DNA from: Paludibacteraceae bacterium | GTDB lineage: Bacteria > Bacteroidota > Bacteroidia > Bacteroidales > Paludibacteraceae | Direction of reading: 5' to 3' | Assembly (NCBI GenBank): GCA_017450435.1 | Contig: JAFSTO010000071.1 | Coordinates: 82,101 to 146,100, forward strand | DNA length: 64,000 nt | Shown: positions 54,536-62,663 of the stretch, one piece after another | How positions within the stretch are numbered: position 1 is the stretch's first letter | Layout of the letters: each line of letters starts with the position of its first letter | The notes under the pieces: generated by a model | What the model was told of the DNA's origin: nothing | The model's database searches: none | What the model saw: only the letters and a program-made list of their open reading frames with translations | Position numbers and translations under genes: made by a program

Positions 54536-57037
54536 TTATCTTATTCTTGCTCCGAGAGTGTTATACACAGCACCATCGCGCATGATAACCATCTGTCCGT
54601 TCTCAATAGCTTTTGTTGTCTGCTGTTCGTCAGTGTTCTGTAACAGGTCCAGCTCTGTCGGCATATCGCGCTTGCCTATCACCATACGTTTAGCCGCAAC
54701 AGCCGCCGGCGATACCGCTCTGAAGTATGCCCTCATGCCTTTCAGCGAAGCTCCGTTAGCAGCCCACTTAAGTTGGTTGCCGCTACTCAGATAAACGACG
54801 GAGTGCGCAGTCTCGTCAGATGCGTCTGCTATAGTGGTAGGCGAGAATAGCGGCACGAACTGATAATTGCCATCGGTTGAGGCGTTTAGACTGTTGTCAA
54901 TCGTCACACCATTGAACACAAGGTCAAGTGTTGCCCCTGCCTCAGGCTTGATGAGGTAAGGCACGCCCGCCTCCACTGCCGTCTCCTCAGTAAAGTAGAA
55001 CGTCGCCACGTCACTGCCGTCTATTTCTGCATGATGATAACGCAAAAGCTCCGGGTTTCCCAGTTGCGCTGCCACCGTTGCAGCATCTATATCGAACGGC
55101 ACACAGAACGTAGCGTAGTCAGTACCGTTGCAAGTGATAGTGCGAGAAACGGTGACATTCGCTGTCTTCCCGTTATTGGTTGTGAGTGAAGTAGCGTTGT
55201 CAGCATCATCAGTCAAAGTGAGAGCAGTTATCTTGGTACCTATGAGTTCCTTATTGGAGCCGGATTGAACCACACGGAGTTCCCAATCATAAGCACCGGC
55301 AGCATCCACAGCCTCATAGAGTGATGCATCATTGCAATGAAGAACAATGGCATAGTCCTCCACATAGTCACCGGAAAGGACGATACGAATCGGAGAGGTG
55401 TGCGATGCGCCCTGGTGGTCGATACGCTTGTTCTTGTTGAGGGCTATGCCTGCGGGGAAGTCGTTGACGCCACTGAGGATGATATTCGAGCCCGCACACT
55501 TCACATCACCCGTTACGACAGAATAAGAGGTATTGATAACGCTGACACCCTCGAAGGCAAGTTTCGCCTTGCCATTGGAGTCGAAGAGTTGCCTATCACG
55601 TACGGTATTCTGTCCATCTACAATTACATTGCGGAAAGTGACCGTATAGTCGGCATCGTCATTTGCCAAAACCATCAGCACATTCCATGCTACACCACAA
55701 ATAATTTTTTCCGCACCAGTAGCACCTTGGATAGTGAGGGGCCGTTTTATTTCCAAACGGCTACCTGAGATGGTAACATCATCATAGAGGGTTATGACAT
55801 CGTTATTATTAGCATTAGCGACCGCTGTTGCTAAAGATTCCTCTACGACACCTTGTGTTGTATTCACAACAGCATTATAACCGGTGTGAGAGAAAGAGGG
55901 GTGCGCTATTGTTGCATGGGAGGCCGAAGCGAACTTACCTTTTTTGTCTGCATTATGTTGATTGGATGTCACCAAGAGTCCCACCAATGTTTTCCCGTCA
56001 ATAGTTGCCAATGGAGTTAACTTATGAGCGGGTATAGCAAAAGACCATACACTATTCGTACAAGACGAAGTTGCAATAGGAGTATTCATCTCATCCCCCT
56101 CCCCGGGAACTCCCGGAGCATAGCCAACCACTGTGGCAGCCTTTATATTCATATCCGAAGCTGCCGTACCATGGCTCACCTCATACGGGAAATCCCATAC
56201 CGCCATTACATCCGTACCACCACCACCGACAGTGGTCAGATTCAATGTATAGACTTTCTCAAAACTATAGTCTTCAATAAGGAAATACTCGACGGCAAAA
56301 ATATTGGCATGATAGTTTCCTTCAAAACTATCGTCCTTAAAACCATTCTTCGAGTAATTATTATCATAGCTGCTTCCTCCATTTATACGGAACTGCATTT
56401 CCAAATAGGGTAATGATAAATCTGTTTCCTCATCCTTCCAATTAGCGAATTCTTGCAAGTCAGCAACAGAAGTAAAGGTAGCCACCCAATCGACGGCATA
56501 TCGGGCTGTCTCGTCAGTGAGTTCTGTAGCATCGGCAAACCAAAAGTGAATTTTATTAACTTTAACAACTCCATCTTGGACATCCCCTAATTTATTGAGT
56601 CCATCTGATCCCAAATTAAAATAATAGATACGTCCACCATCGGCGCAGTCTATCTGACCGGAGGGACCATTGATACCATTAATCCAAGTGTCTGCATTCT
56701 CAGAATTCTTATAATTTAATTCAAATTTTCGTGCGTTAGAAGTGCCGCAAAGCGGAGCTGTTAATTTAATAGCCCATACCACATCTTTTGTTTTGTCTAT
56801 AGTACATGCCACATCATAATCAAAGTCCGCGCGGTACTTGTTGTTGTTGCTCTGCAGTGCCATCTGTACATTAGCGACACCATCAGCTACCGAGGTAATA
56901 GTGCCACCTGAACTGACGATCCATCCCTCGCTATCGTTTCCATTGAAGGTCACCTTGATAGACTGCGGACCAACAGCTGCCCAGGTGGAAACTGATAGCG
57001 TCAGAGCCAACAGGGAAAAGAAAAATTTGCGTTTCAT
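54536..57037 (-). CDS. Secreted beta-helix-type protein, paralogue A (833 aa)
   Basis: This protein begins with a signal peptide (KRKFFFSLLALTLSVSTWA, about 2-20) and an N-terminal beta-sandwich-like domain (about 21-210, GPQSIKVTFNGN, INGPSGQIDC, IYYFNLGSDGLNKLG). A second region (about 215-400) leads into a parallel beta-helix-like part (about 410-580, NDVITLYDDVTISGSRLEI, LTIQGATG, VTFRNVIVDGQ). An extra domain (about 620-790, TITCNGTDYATFCVPFDID) is absent from its paralogues. The tail KAIENGQMVIMRDGAVYN is of the shared short type. No catalytic residues were recognised; glycan or pectin binding is inference from the fold and the neighbourhood. It is last of a tandem trio. Confidence 0.85.
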   Translation of the reverse strand: MKRKFFFSLLALTLSVSTWAAVGPQSIKVTFNGNDSEGWIVSSGGTITSVADGVANVQMALQSNNNKYRADFDYDVACTIDKTKDVVWAIKLTAPLCGTSNARKFELNYKNSENADTWINGINGPSGQIDCADGGRIYYFNLGSDGLNKLGDVQDGVVKVNKIHFWFADATELTDETARYAVDWVATFTSVADLQEFANWKDEETDLSLPYLEMQFRINGGSSYDNNYSKNGFKDDSFEGNYHANIFAVEYFLIEDYSFEKVYTLNLTTVGGGGTDVMAVWDFPYEVSHGTAASDMNIKAATVVGYAPGVPGEGDEMNTPIATSSCTNSVWSFAIPAHKLTPLATIDGKTLVGLLVTSNQHNADKKGKFASASHATIAHPSFSHTGYNAVVNTTQGVVEESLATAVANANNNDVITLYDDVTISGSRLEIKRPLTIQGATGAEKIICGVAWNVLMVLANDDADYTVTFRNVIVDGQNTVRDRQLFDSNGKAKLAFEGVSVINTSYSVVTGDVKCAGSNIILSGVNDFPAGIALNKNKRIDHQGASHTSPIRIVLSGDYVEDYAIVLHCNDASLYEAVDAAGAYDWELRVVQSGSNKELIGTKITALTLTDDADNATSLTTNNGKTANVTVSRTITCNGTDYATFCVPFDIDAATVAAQLGNPELLRYHHAEIDGSDVATFYFTEETAVEAGVPYLIKPEAGATLDLVFNGVTIDNSLNASTDGNYQFVPLFSPTTIADASDETAHSVVYLSSGNQLKWAANGASLKGMRAYFRAVSPAAVAAKRMVIGKRDMPTELDLLQNTDEQQTTKAIENGQMVIMRDGAVYNTLGARIR

Positions 57038-57102
57038 GATCTTATTTTATTTATTGGTTATTGTTCTTGTTGTTTGCTAAAAAGGCTAACGCCTTGAGTG
57101 CT
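57038..57102. repeat. Duplicated intergenic spacer, copy 1
   Basis: This 65-bp spacer differs by about two bases from 59038-59102 and continues into the near-identical 3' ends of the genes at 57103 and 59103. It marks the unit of a roughly 2-kb tandem duplication. Confidence 0.85.
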
Positions 57103-59037
57103 TTATAATTCAGCACCCAGAGCGTTATATTGCTTTTCGCCACGACGAATAATGAGCTGTCCGTCCTTGATAAATTTACCATTTGGACATTTACCATTTA
57201 CCATTTGTTGGTCAATGGCAGTTGCTTCACGAGCCACCTTGCGTCCTATGAGTTCTCTATTAGAACCGGCTTGTGCCACATAAAGTTGCCAATCGATAGT
57301 ATCCATAGCATCGACAGCAGTATAGAGTGTAGCGTCTGCGCAATGCAGCACAATAGCGTAACCCTCACGGTAGTCACCGGAGAGGATAATCTTAATCGGC
57401 TCGGTATGTGTGGTATTCACATTGTCGATACGTTTATCGCGGTTGAGGTAGATACCATTGGGGAAGGAGTTGGTGCCACTGAGGATGATATTCGAGCCGG
57501 CACTCTTGACATCGCCTGTCACGACAGAATAAGAGGTATTGATAACGCTGACACCCTCGAAGGCAAGTTTCGCCTTACCATTAGAGTCGAAGAGTTGGAT
57601 AGCACGCTCGCCCTGACCGTCCACGACAAGGTTAGAGAAAGTGACTGTATAGTCAGCCTCGTTGCCATTAGCGAGAATCATAATCGAGTTGGCTGGGAGG
57701 TCACAGATAATTTGCTCCTCACCGGTAGCGCCACGGATAGTGAGTTCCTTCTTTATCTCCAAACGGCCTGCCGAGATGGTTACATCGTCATAGAGCGAGA
57801 TGACATCGCCGGCATTGGCATGCTCAACAGCCTCTTCGAGCGTTGCCTCGACGGTATGTTGCGTGGAGTTGATGATAGCCGCCACACCGCTACGAGTGAA
57901 CGAGGGGTGTGCTATCGTCTCGTGCGACATAGCCGCATATTTACCTTTAGCATCCGCATCGTGAACATTGGAGGTAACGAGTAGTGCGACCAGCGTCTTC
58001 GTGCCAATGGTGGTCAAGGGGGTTAAAGCCTCCGAGGCGATGGAGAATGTCCATACACTATTGGTGCATTCAGAAGTAGCAATAGGCTCATTCATAGTGC
58101 CGGTAGTAGCGGGGGCATAGCCCACCACAGCCGTCACATAGGTATTCATATCCTCGGCAGGCGTAGCATGGCTGACCTGATAGGGGAAATCCCAGATAGA
58201 GAGGGCATCCGTTCCTCCGGCCCCGACCGTGGTGAGAGTGAGAGTATAGTTCTGCCCTGCACTGAAGTCCTCGATGAGGAAATACTCGACGGCAAAGATA
58301 GAAGCATGGTAGTTACCTTCGAAACTATCATCACGGAAGCCGTTCTTGGCGAAGTTACCGTCGTAGGACGTTGCGTTATTGAGTCGGAACATCATCTCCA
58401 CATAGGGGAGTGTATCGTCGTCAGCAAGGTCCTTCCAGTCGGCAAACTCCATGAGGTCGCCCACGGAAGTGAAAGTAGCAATCCAATCGACGGAATAATG
58501 TGCATCGGCGGCATCCTCGACGACGGCATCCGCAAAGATGAAGTGCACCTTATTGACAGAGACAGCACCATCCTGCAAGGCTCCGAGTTTATTGAGTCCG
58601 TCAGCACCGAGGTTGAAATAATAGATACGACCACCATCCACGCAGTCTATCTGACCGGAGGGACCATTGATACCATTGACCCACTTGTCGGCATTGTCGG
58701 CATCCTTGTATTGGAACTCAAACTTGCGTGAGTTAGCGGTACCGGGCAGTGGAGCGGTCAGTTTGATAGCCCAGACGATATCACGGGTTTTATCCACGCT
58801 AAAAGTACCGGCAACTTGGTTTTGAAAGTCCGCGCGGTACTTGCTGTTGCTCTGCAGTGCCATCTGTACATTAGCGACACCATCAGCTACAGAAGTGATA
58901 GAGCCGCCACTACTTGCCTGCCAGCCCTCAGCGGTGTTTCCATTGAAGGTCACCTTGATAGACTGCGGACCAACAGCTGCCCATGTGGCAACTGATAGCG
59001 TCAGAGCCAACAGGGAAAAGAAAAATTTGCGTTTCAT
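57103..59037 (-). CDS. Secreted beta-helix-type protein, paralogue B (644 aa)
   Basis: This protein is very close to paralogue A over its signal peptide, N-terminal sandwich domain, linker and beta-helix part (GDVISLYDDVTIS, LTIRGATGEEQIICD, FEGVSVINTSYSVVTGDVK), but lacks the extra C-terminal domain. Its tail is KFIKDGQLIIRRGEKQYN, identical to that of paralogue C. The residues just before the tail (QMVNGKCPNG) are encoded by an ATTTACC-type repeat. The 65-bp gaps after paralogue B's and C's neighbours are almost identical, indicating recent tandem duplication. Function is unknown. Confidence 0.85.
   Translation of the reverse strand: MKRKFFFSLLALTLSVATWAAVGPQSIKVTFNGNTAEGWQASSGGSITSVADGVANVQMALQSNSKYRADFQNQVAGTFSVDKTRDIVWAIKLTAPLPGTANSRKFEFQYKDADNADKWVNGINGPSGQIDCVDGGRIYYFNLGADGLNKLGALQDGAVSVNKVHFIFADAVVEDAADAHYSVDWIATFTSVGDLMEFADWKDLADDDTLPYVEMMFRLNNATSYDGNFAKNGFRDDSFEGNYHASIFAVEYFLIEDFSAGQNYTLTLTTVGAGGTDALSIWDFPYQVSHATPAEDMNTYVTAVVGYAPATTGTMNEPIATSECTNSVWTFSIASEALTPLTTIGTKTLVALLVTSNVHDADAKGKYAAMSHETIAHPSFTRSGVAAIINSTQHTVEATLEEAVEHANAGDVISLYDDVTISAGRLEIKKELTIRGATGEEQIICDLPANSIMILANGNEADYTVTFSNLVVDGQGERAIQLFDSNGKAKLAFEGVSVINTSYSVVTGDVKSAGSNIILSGTNSFPNGIYLNRDKRIDNVNTTHTEPIKIILSGDYREGYAIVLHCADATLYTAVDAMDTIDWQLYVAQAGSNRELIGRKVAREATAIDQQMVNGKCPNGKFIKDGQLIIRRGEKQYNALGAEL
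57170..57208. repeat. ATTTACC-type repeat inside the 3' end of paralogue B
   Basis: TTTACCATTTGGACATTTAC followed by CATTTACCATTTG lies in frame and codes for QMVNGKCPNGKF on the minus strand. A diverged version is at 59170-59208 in paralogue C, and another lies in the leader at 34612-34690. Confidence 0.7.
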
Positions 59038-59102
59038 AATCTTATTTTATTTATTGGTTATTGTTCTTGTTGTTTGCTACAAAGGCTAACGCCTTGAGTG
59101 CT
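59038..59102. repeat. Duplicated intergenic spacer, copy 2
   Basis: Near-identical to 57038-57102, as described there. Confidence 0.85.
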
Positions 59103-60530
59103 TTATAATTCAGCACCCAGAGCGTTATATTGCTTTTCGCCACGACGAATAATGAGTTGTCCGTCCTTGATAAATTTACCATTTGAACATGTACCATTTA
59201 CCATTTGCTCGTCAATGGCGGTCGTGGTTTTCTCGACCTTGCGGCACTTGAGTTCGTTCTTGGAATCCGACTTATAGAGCTCCCAACCGGTCACGTCGGC
59301 GGCATCGACAGCGGTATAGAGACTTGCGTCGGCACAGTTGAGCACAACCACATAGTCCTCCACATAGTCACCGGAAAGGACGATACGAATCGGAGAGGTG
59401 TGCGATGCGCCCTGGTGGTCGATACGCTTGTTCTTGTTGAGGACTATGCCTGCGGGGAAGTCGTTGACGCCGGAGAGGATGACGTTAGAGCCTGCGGACT
59501 TGACGTCGCCCTTGAAGGGGTCATCGTAGGTGGTGTTGATGACGCGCACGCCGTCGAAAGCCATCTTGGCTTTGTTGTTCAGGTCGAACAGCTGGCGGTC
59601 ACGCTCTACGCCTTGTCCGTCCACGATGAGGTTGCGGAAGGTGACGGTGTAGTCGGCGGTGTTATCGTTGGCGAGCACCATGAGGGTGTTGTAGGCCACG
59701 TCGCAGATGATGCGCTCCTCGCCCGTGGCGCCCTGGATGGTGAGGGCTTTAAGGATAGTGAGGCGGCTGCCGGAGATGGTCACATCCTCGTTGAGGGTGA
59801 GGACATCGCCTGCGGTGGCTTCCTCCACAGCGGTAGCGAGGTCGGTGTACTCTGCTTTGGTGTTGTTGTTGAGGATAGCCGGAACGGCAATCTCGCCTTG
59901 ATAGTGAACCGTGCAGTAGGAAGCATCGCTGCCAGTATGCGGGAACGTGTAGTTCATTTCACTAGCATAACTGCCATCAGCCCGGTAGGTGCAAAGAAGT
60001 ACGTTGACGGTGAGGTAGTTATTCTCTATTGTGCCAGCAGTTTTCAGAGCCTCAATCTCCGTTGCTCCCAATGCGACAATACGGTAATGCGCACTCAACG
60101 TATCTACACTGGCGCCTACTTTCAACGGAGCATTCGTAATTTCGTTGCCGGGATACACACCCAAAACAGCCTTGACATCGTTCAAGAATGCCATGCCCAC
60201 CCCGCTGAAATCAGAAGTATTCTCGACCATTGAGCTATACGGGAAAGCCCACATGGAAAGATCGCCGTTATTCGTATTCACACGTTTGTACATAAACTCC
60301 AAGCTGTCCACTTTGTCAATATTGGCAATAGTCCAAGTCTGAACAGCAAAGAAACGTGCATCGTTCTTCACCTCAAAATTTGCTTCGGTGGTAGTCACCT
60401 TGGTCCAACCGGTAGGATTGGCGTTGTTGGTGCGGTAGTTGCCTTCCCATGTGGGATTGATTTTGGCGGTCTCCGCCAGGATGCTGAGGCTCATGAGCGA
60501 TGCCGCAGCGAGGAAGAAGAGTTTTTTCAT
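59103..60530 (-). CDS. Secreted beta-helix-type protein, paralogue C (475 aa)
   Basis: This protein has a signal peptide (KKLFFLAAASLMSLSILA) and a different N-terminal domain (about 20-220, ETAKINPTWEGNYRTNN, SLEFMYKRVNTNNGDLSMWA) joined to the same beta-helix region as A and B (GDVLTLNEDVTISGSRLTI, LTIQGATGEERIICD). The block NKNKRIDHQGASHTSPIRIV is nearly identical to paralogue A, while the tail KFIKDGQLIIRRGEKQYN matches paralogue B, so the gene is a mosaic. It is first in the trio and has its own promoter 68 bp upstream. Function is unknown. Confidence 0.85.
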   Translation of the reverse strand: MKKLFFLAAASLMSLSILAETAKINPTWEGNYRTNNANPTGWTKVTTTEANFEVKNDARFFAVQTWTIANIDKVDSLEFMYKRVNTNNGDLSMWAFPYSSMVENTSDFSGVGMAFLNDVKAVLGVYPGNEITNAPLKVGASVDTLSAHYRIVALGATEIEALKTAGTIENNYLTVNVLLCTYRADGSYASEMNYTFPHTGSDASYCTVHYQGEIAVPAILNNNTKAEYTDLATAVEEATAGDVLTLNEDVTISGSRLTILKALTIQGATGEERIICDVAYNTLMVLANDNTADYTVTFRNLIVDGQGVERDRQLFDLNNKAKMAFDGVRVINTTYDDPFKGDVKSAGSNVILSGVNDFPAGIVLNKNKRIDHQGASHTSPIRIVLSGDYVEDYVVVLNCADASLYTAVDAADVTGWELYKSDSKNELKCRKVEKTTTAIDEQMVNGTCSNGKFIKDGQLIIRRGEKQYNALGAEL

Positions 60531-60597
60531 GTCGTTAAATGGATTTTATGGATTAATCAAACATATTTTCGTCTTCATCATTCGGGATTTGACGGTG

Positions 60598-60605
60598 CAA
60601 AGGTA
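60598..60605 (-). promoter_or_regulatory. Promoter of the three-paralogue operon
   Basis: The minus strand reads TACCTTTG with TTGC 19 bp upstream, 68 bp before the ATG at 60530. The 60531-60757 gap otherwise holds only AT-rich sequence. Confidence 0.8.
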
Positions 60606-60757
60606 CTACATAATTTCCAATTATGCAAGCAGAGCCGCAACGGATGAGTACTTGCTAAATAATCTGCATACAAAAGGTGGTGATTGTCAATATAACTATA
60701 TTATTTATAGCCGATTATACACTTATCTACTTCGAGTGCCAAATTATTATGTGCTAC

Positions 60758-62650
60758 TCAAAAGTTCCAAATATTTTGCTGCGGTTGCCAATCCATACTA
60801 AGAGGAGCGGTTGCTATCTCGGGATGTTCCACCGCTTGGGCAATGTTCGGCAAGAGTTCTTTCAGACGCTCCCGAAGAACATCGTCCGCCCCCTGCACTC
60901 GAAGAATTGCTGCTCCTTGTGCATCCGCCCGGATACACATAGCGGGGGACGGCATCTCATCGGAACGGCAATAATACACCTCCTTCACTTCGCGACAGCC
61001 ACGCGGCAGCCGCAGACTGAGAGACAGCTCGTCTTTTTCTTTCCGGTAATCCCATGTGATCAGTTGTTGCTGCAAAGCGACGCGTTCACGGATATAATCG
61101 GTGATTGCCCGTACGGAATCGACATTAGCGTGTAACCTGTCGAACCGCGTGCCGAAGGGCCCCATGGTTAACGGACGGTCATCGCTATCCTGATGCGCTA
61201 CGCAATGGAGAACAAAGAAATTGACCCCTGCTTCGCAGACCTTGTCTATATCCTCACGGAAAGACGACAAGACAGCCGGGATGTCGGCATCACCGGGATA
61301 AGCCGTACCGAACTCGCAGCCGATGGTTTGTCTGCCTGCCGTATGGCCATAACGGGAAACGAAATACGGGCGCTCGATAGAACCATAGTGACAGCGCGCC
61401 CAGTATTCACTCATCGGGAGATCAAGCGAAAGGGCGTACTCTTTTCGGTCGAAATCTCCATTGCCGTAGGGCTCGCCTACCAGTTCCAGGCCGTAACTAT
61501 GAACTTTCTCTTTCAGCGGCAGCACAAACTCTTCCATGAACAGACGCTGTTTGGTCGGGTTGGCTTTTCCGATACCTCCTGTCAGGAAATCCTTGCCGTC
61601 ACCTTCCGTCAGATAATCTGCTCCGAGCGCCTCCGTCCAGTCCTGGCGGCCTGCTTCCCAACTATCCACCAATATGTAACGCAGTGTTGTGCCGCAATAT
61701 TCACGCAGTTCGTCAAGTAACGGTTTCAAGAACCGCTCCCAATGCGCATCCCCTCCTATACGCGACAGTTTGTCTGCTTCCAGTCCGATGCCACTCTCCG
61801 AGGCTGCAGTAACCATCTGTCCGGTTGTGGTGTAACCGATACGGCGATATGTTTTGCCGGATCCAGAAGCGGTAAGGACCTCTATACGGTCAAGATTAGT
61901 GGAGCGGTTGGAAATCAGGCGTATATACCGGCAGCGCGTCTCGGCACAATGAAAATAGACAGGTATATCGTGCGCCTTGAGCGCTACGCCTGAAGCCGTA
62001 CCAATAGGCGTCCAGTGCTTGCGGTCAGCGCTTGCCTCTACCGTCAACCGAGGAGCATAGTCACGCGGACCGTCAAAGGCATCCAAGGGTTGTTCGCGTT
62101 CTCCGCGCCACAGATTGAAACCAACCACCGGTTTCGTCTTACGCAAGGTGATGAGAAGCGTATCGCCTTTCTCCATGTGCGCATGTATATCCTGCATCTC
62201 GTCCGCACAGTCTGTTCGAAGGGTGATTATATCGCGGTAGAAATTCATCTTATGGCGCGGAACAGGTACTTGTTTGCGAGATGCCACACTCCACGTCAAT
62301 TGTTTCATGGACTCTTCAGGTTTAATCCACGGACCGCCCATAGCCGTATAGCCAGGAGAGTTGTGAAGCCCGAGGGTTATACCGAGCCGCTGCGCTTCTT
62401 TGCATGCGTGCCGGACAGCCTCTACCCATTCGGATGAACCGTAATCAACGGAACCACGGGCCACACCCACCCACGTGTCAAAGATAAATGCGGATTCAAT
62501 GCCGACTGCCTTCATATACTCCAAGTCTTTGGTGATACCATCTTTGGATATATTCCCGTTCATCCATTCCCAGTAACAACCTGTTACAGGCTGTGCAACA
62601 GTGTAACAGAGGAAACCGAAAAGACAATATAGCAGGCAGCGTTTTCGCAT
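60758..62650 (-). CDS. GH106-like glycoside hydrolase (candidate alpha-L-rhamnosidase), short form
   Basis: This 630-residue secreted protein (signal peptide LLYCLFGFLCYTVAQ) begins with WEWMNGNISKDGITKDLEYM (about 27-46), then EAQRLGITLGLHNSPGYTA and GGPWIKPEESMKQLTWS, the hallmark start of GH106 rhamnosidases. The later segments ILVDSWEAG, LVGEPYGNGDFD and MSEYWARCHYG fit the TIM-barrel active-site face. GH106 enzymes usually exceed 1000 residues with extra beta-sandwiches; this one ends soon after the barrel, so it is compact or reduced. It lies 13 bp after the GH88 gene. With GH88 it would act on rhamnogalacturonan fragments. Confidence 0.8.
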   Translation of the reverse strand: MRKRCLLYCLFGFLCYTVAQPVTGCYWEWMNGNISKDGITKDLEYMKAVGIESAFIFDTWVGVARGSVDYGSSEWVEAVRHACKEAQRLGITLGLHNSPGYTAMGGPWIKPEESMKQLTWSVASRKQVPVPRHKMNFYRDIITLRTDCADEMQDIHAHMEKGDTLLITLRKTKPVVGFNLWRGEREQPLDAFDGPRDYAPRLTVEASADRKHWTPIGTASGVALKAHDIPVYFHCAETRCRYIRLISNRSTNLDRIEVLTASGSGKTYRRIGYTTTGQMVTAASESGIGLEADKLSRIGGDAHWERFLKPLLDELREYCGTTLRYILVDSWEAGRQDWTEALGADYLTEGDGKDFLTGGIGKANPTKQRLFMEEFVLPLKEKVHSYGLELVGEPYGNGDFDRKEYALSLDLPMSEYWARCHYGSIERPYFVSRYGHTAGRQTIGCEFGTAYPGDADIPAVLSSFREDIDKVCEAGVNFFVLHCVAHQDSDDRPLTMGPFGTRFDRLHANVDSVRAITDYIRERVALQQQLITWDYRKEKDELSLSLRLPRGCREVKEVYYCRSDEMPSPAMCIRADAQGAAILRVQGADDVLRERLKELLPNIAQAVEHPEIATAPLSMDWQPQQNIWNF

Positions 62651-62663
62651 TGCACGGTTAGTA

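Noticed and set aside
59205-60233. Long plus-strand open frame (342 codons) opposite paralogue C
   Set aside because: It is antisense to a secreted protein with signal peptide and conserved tail; no family signature is present.
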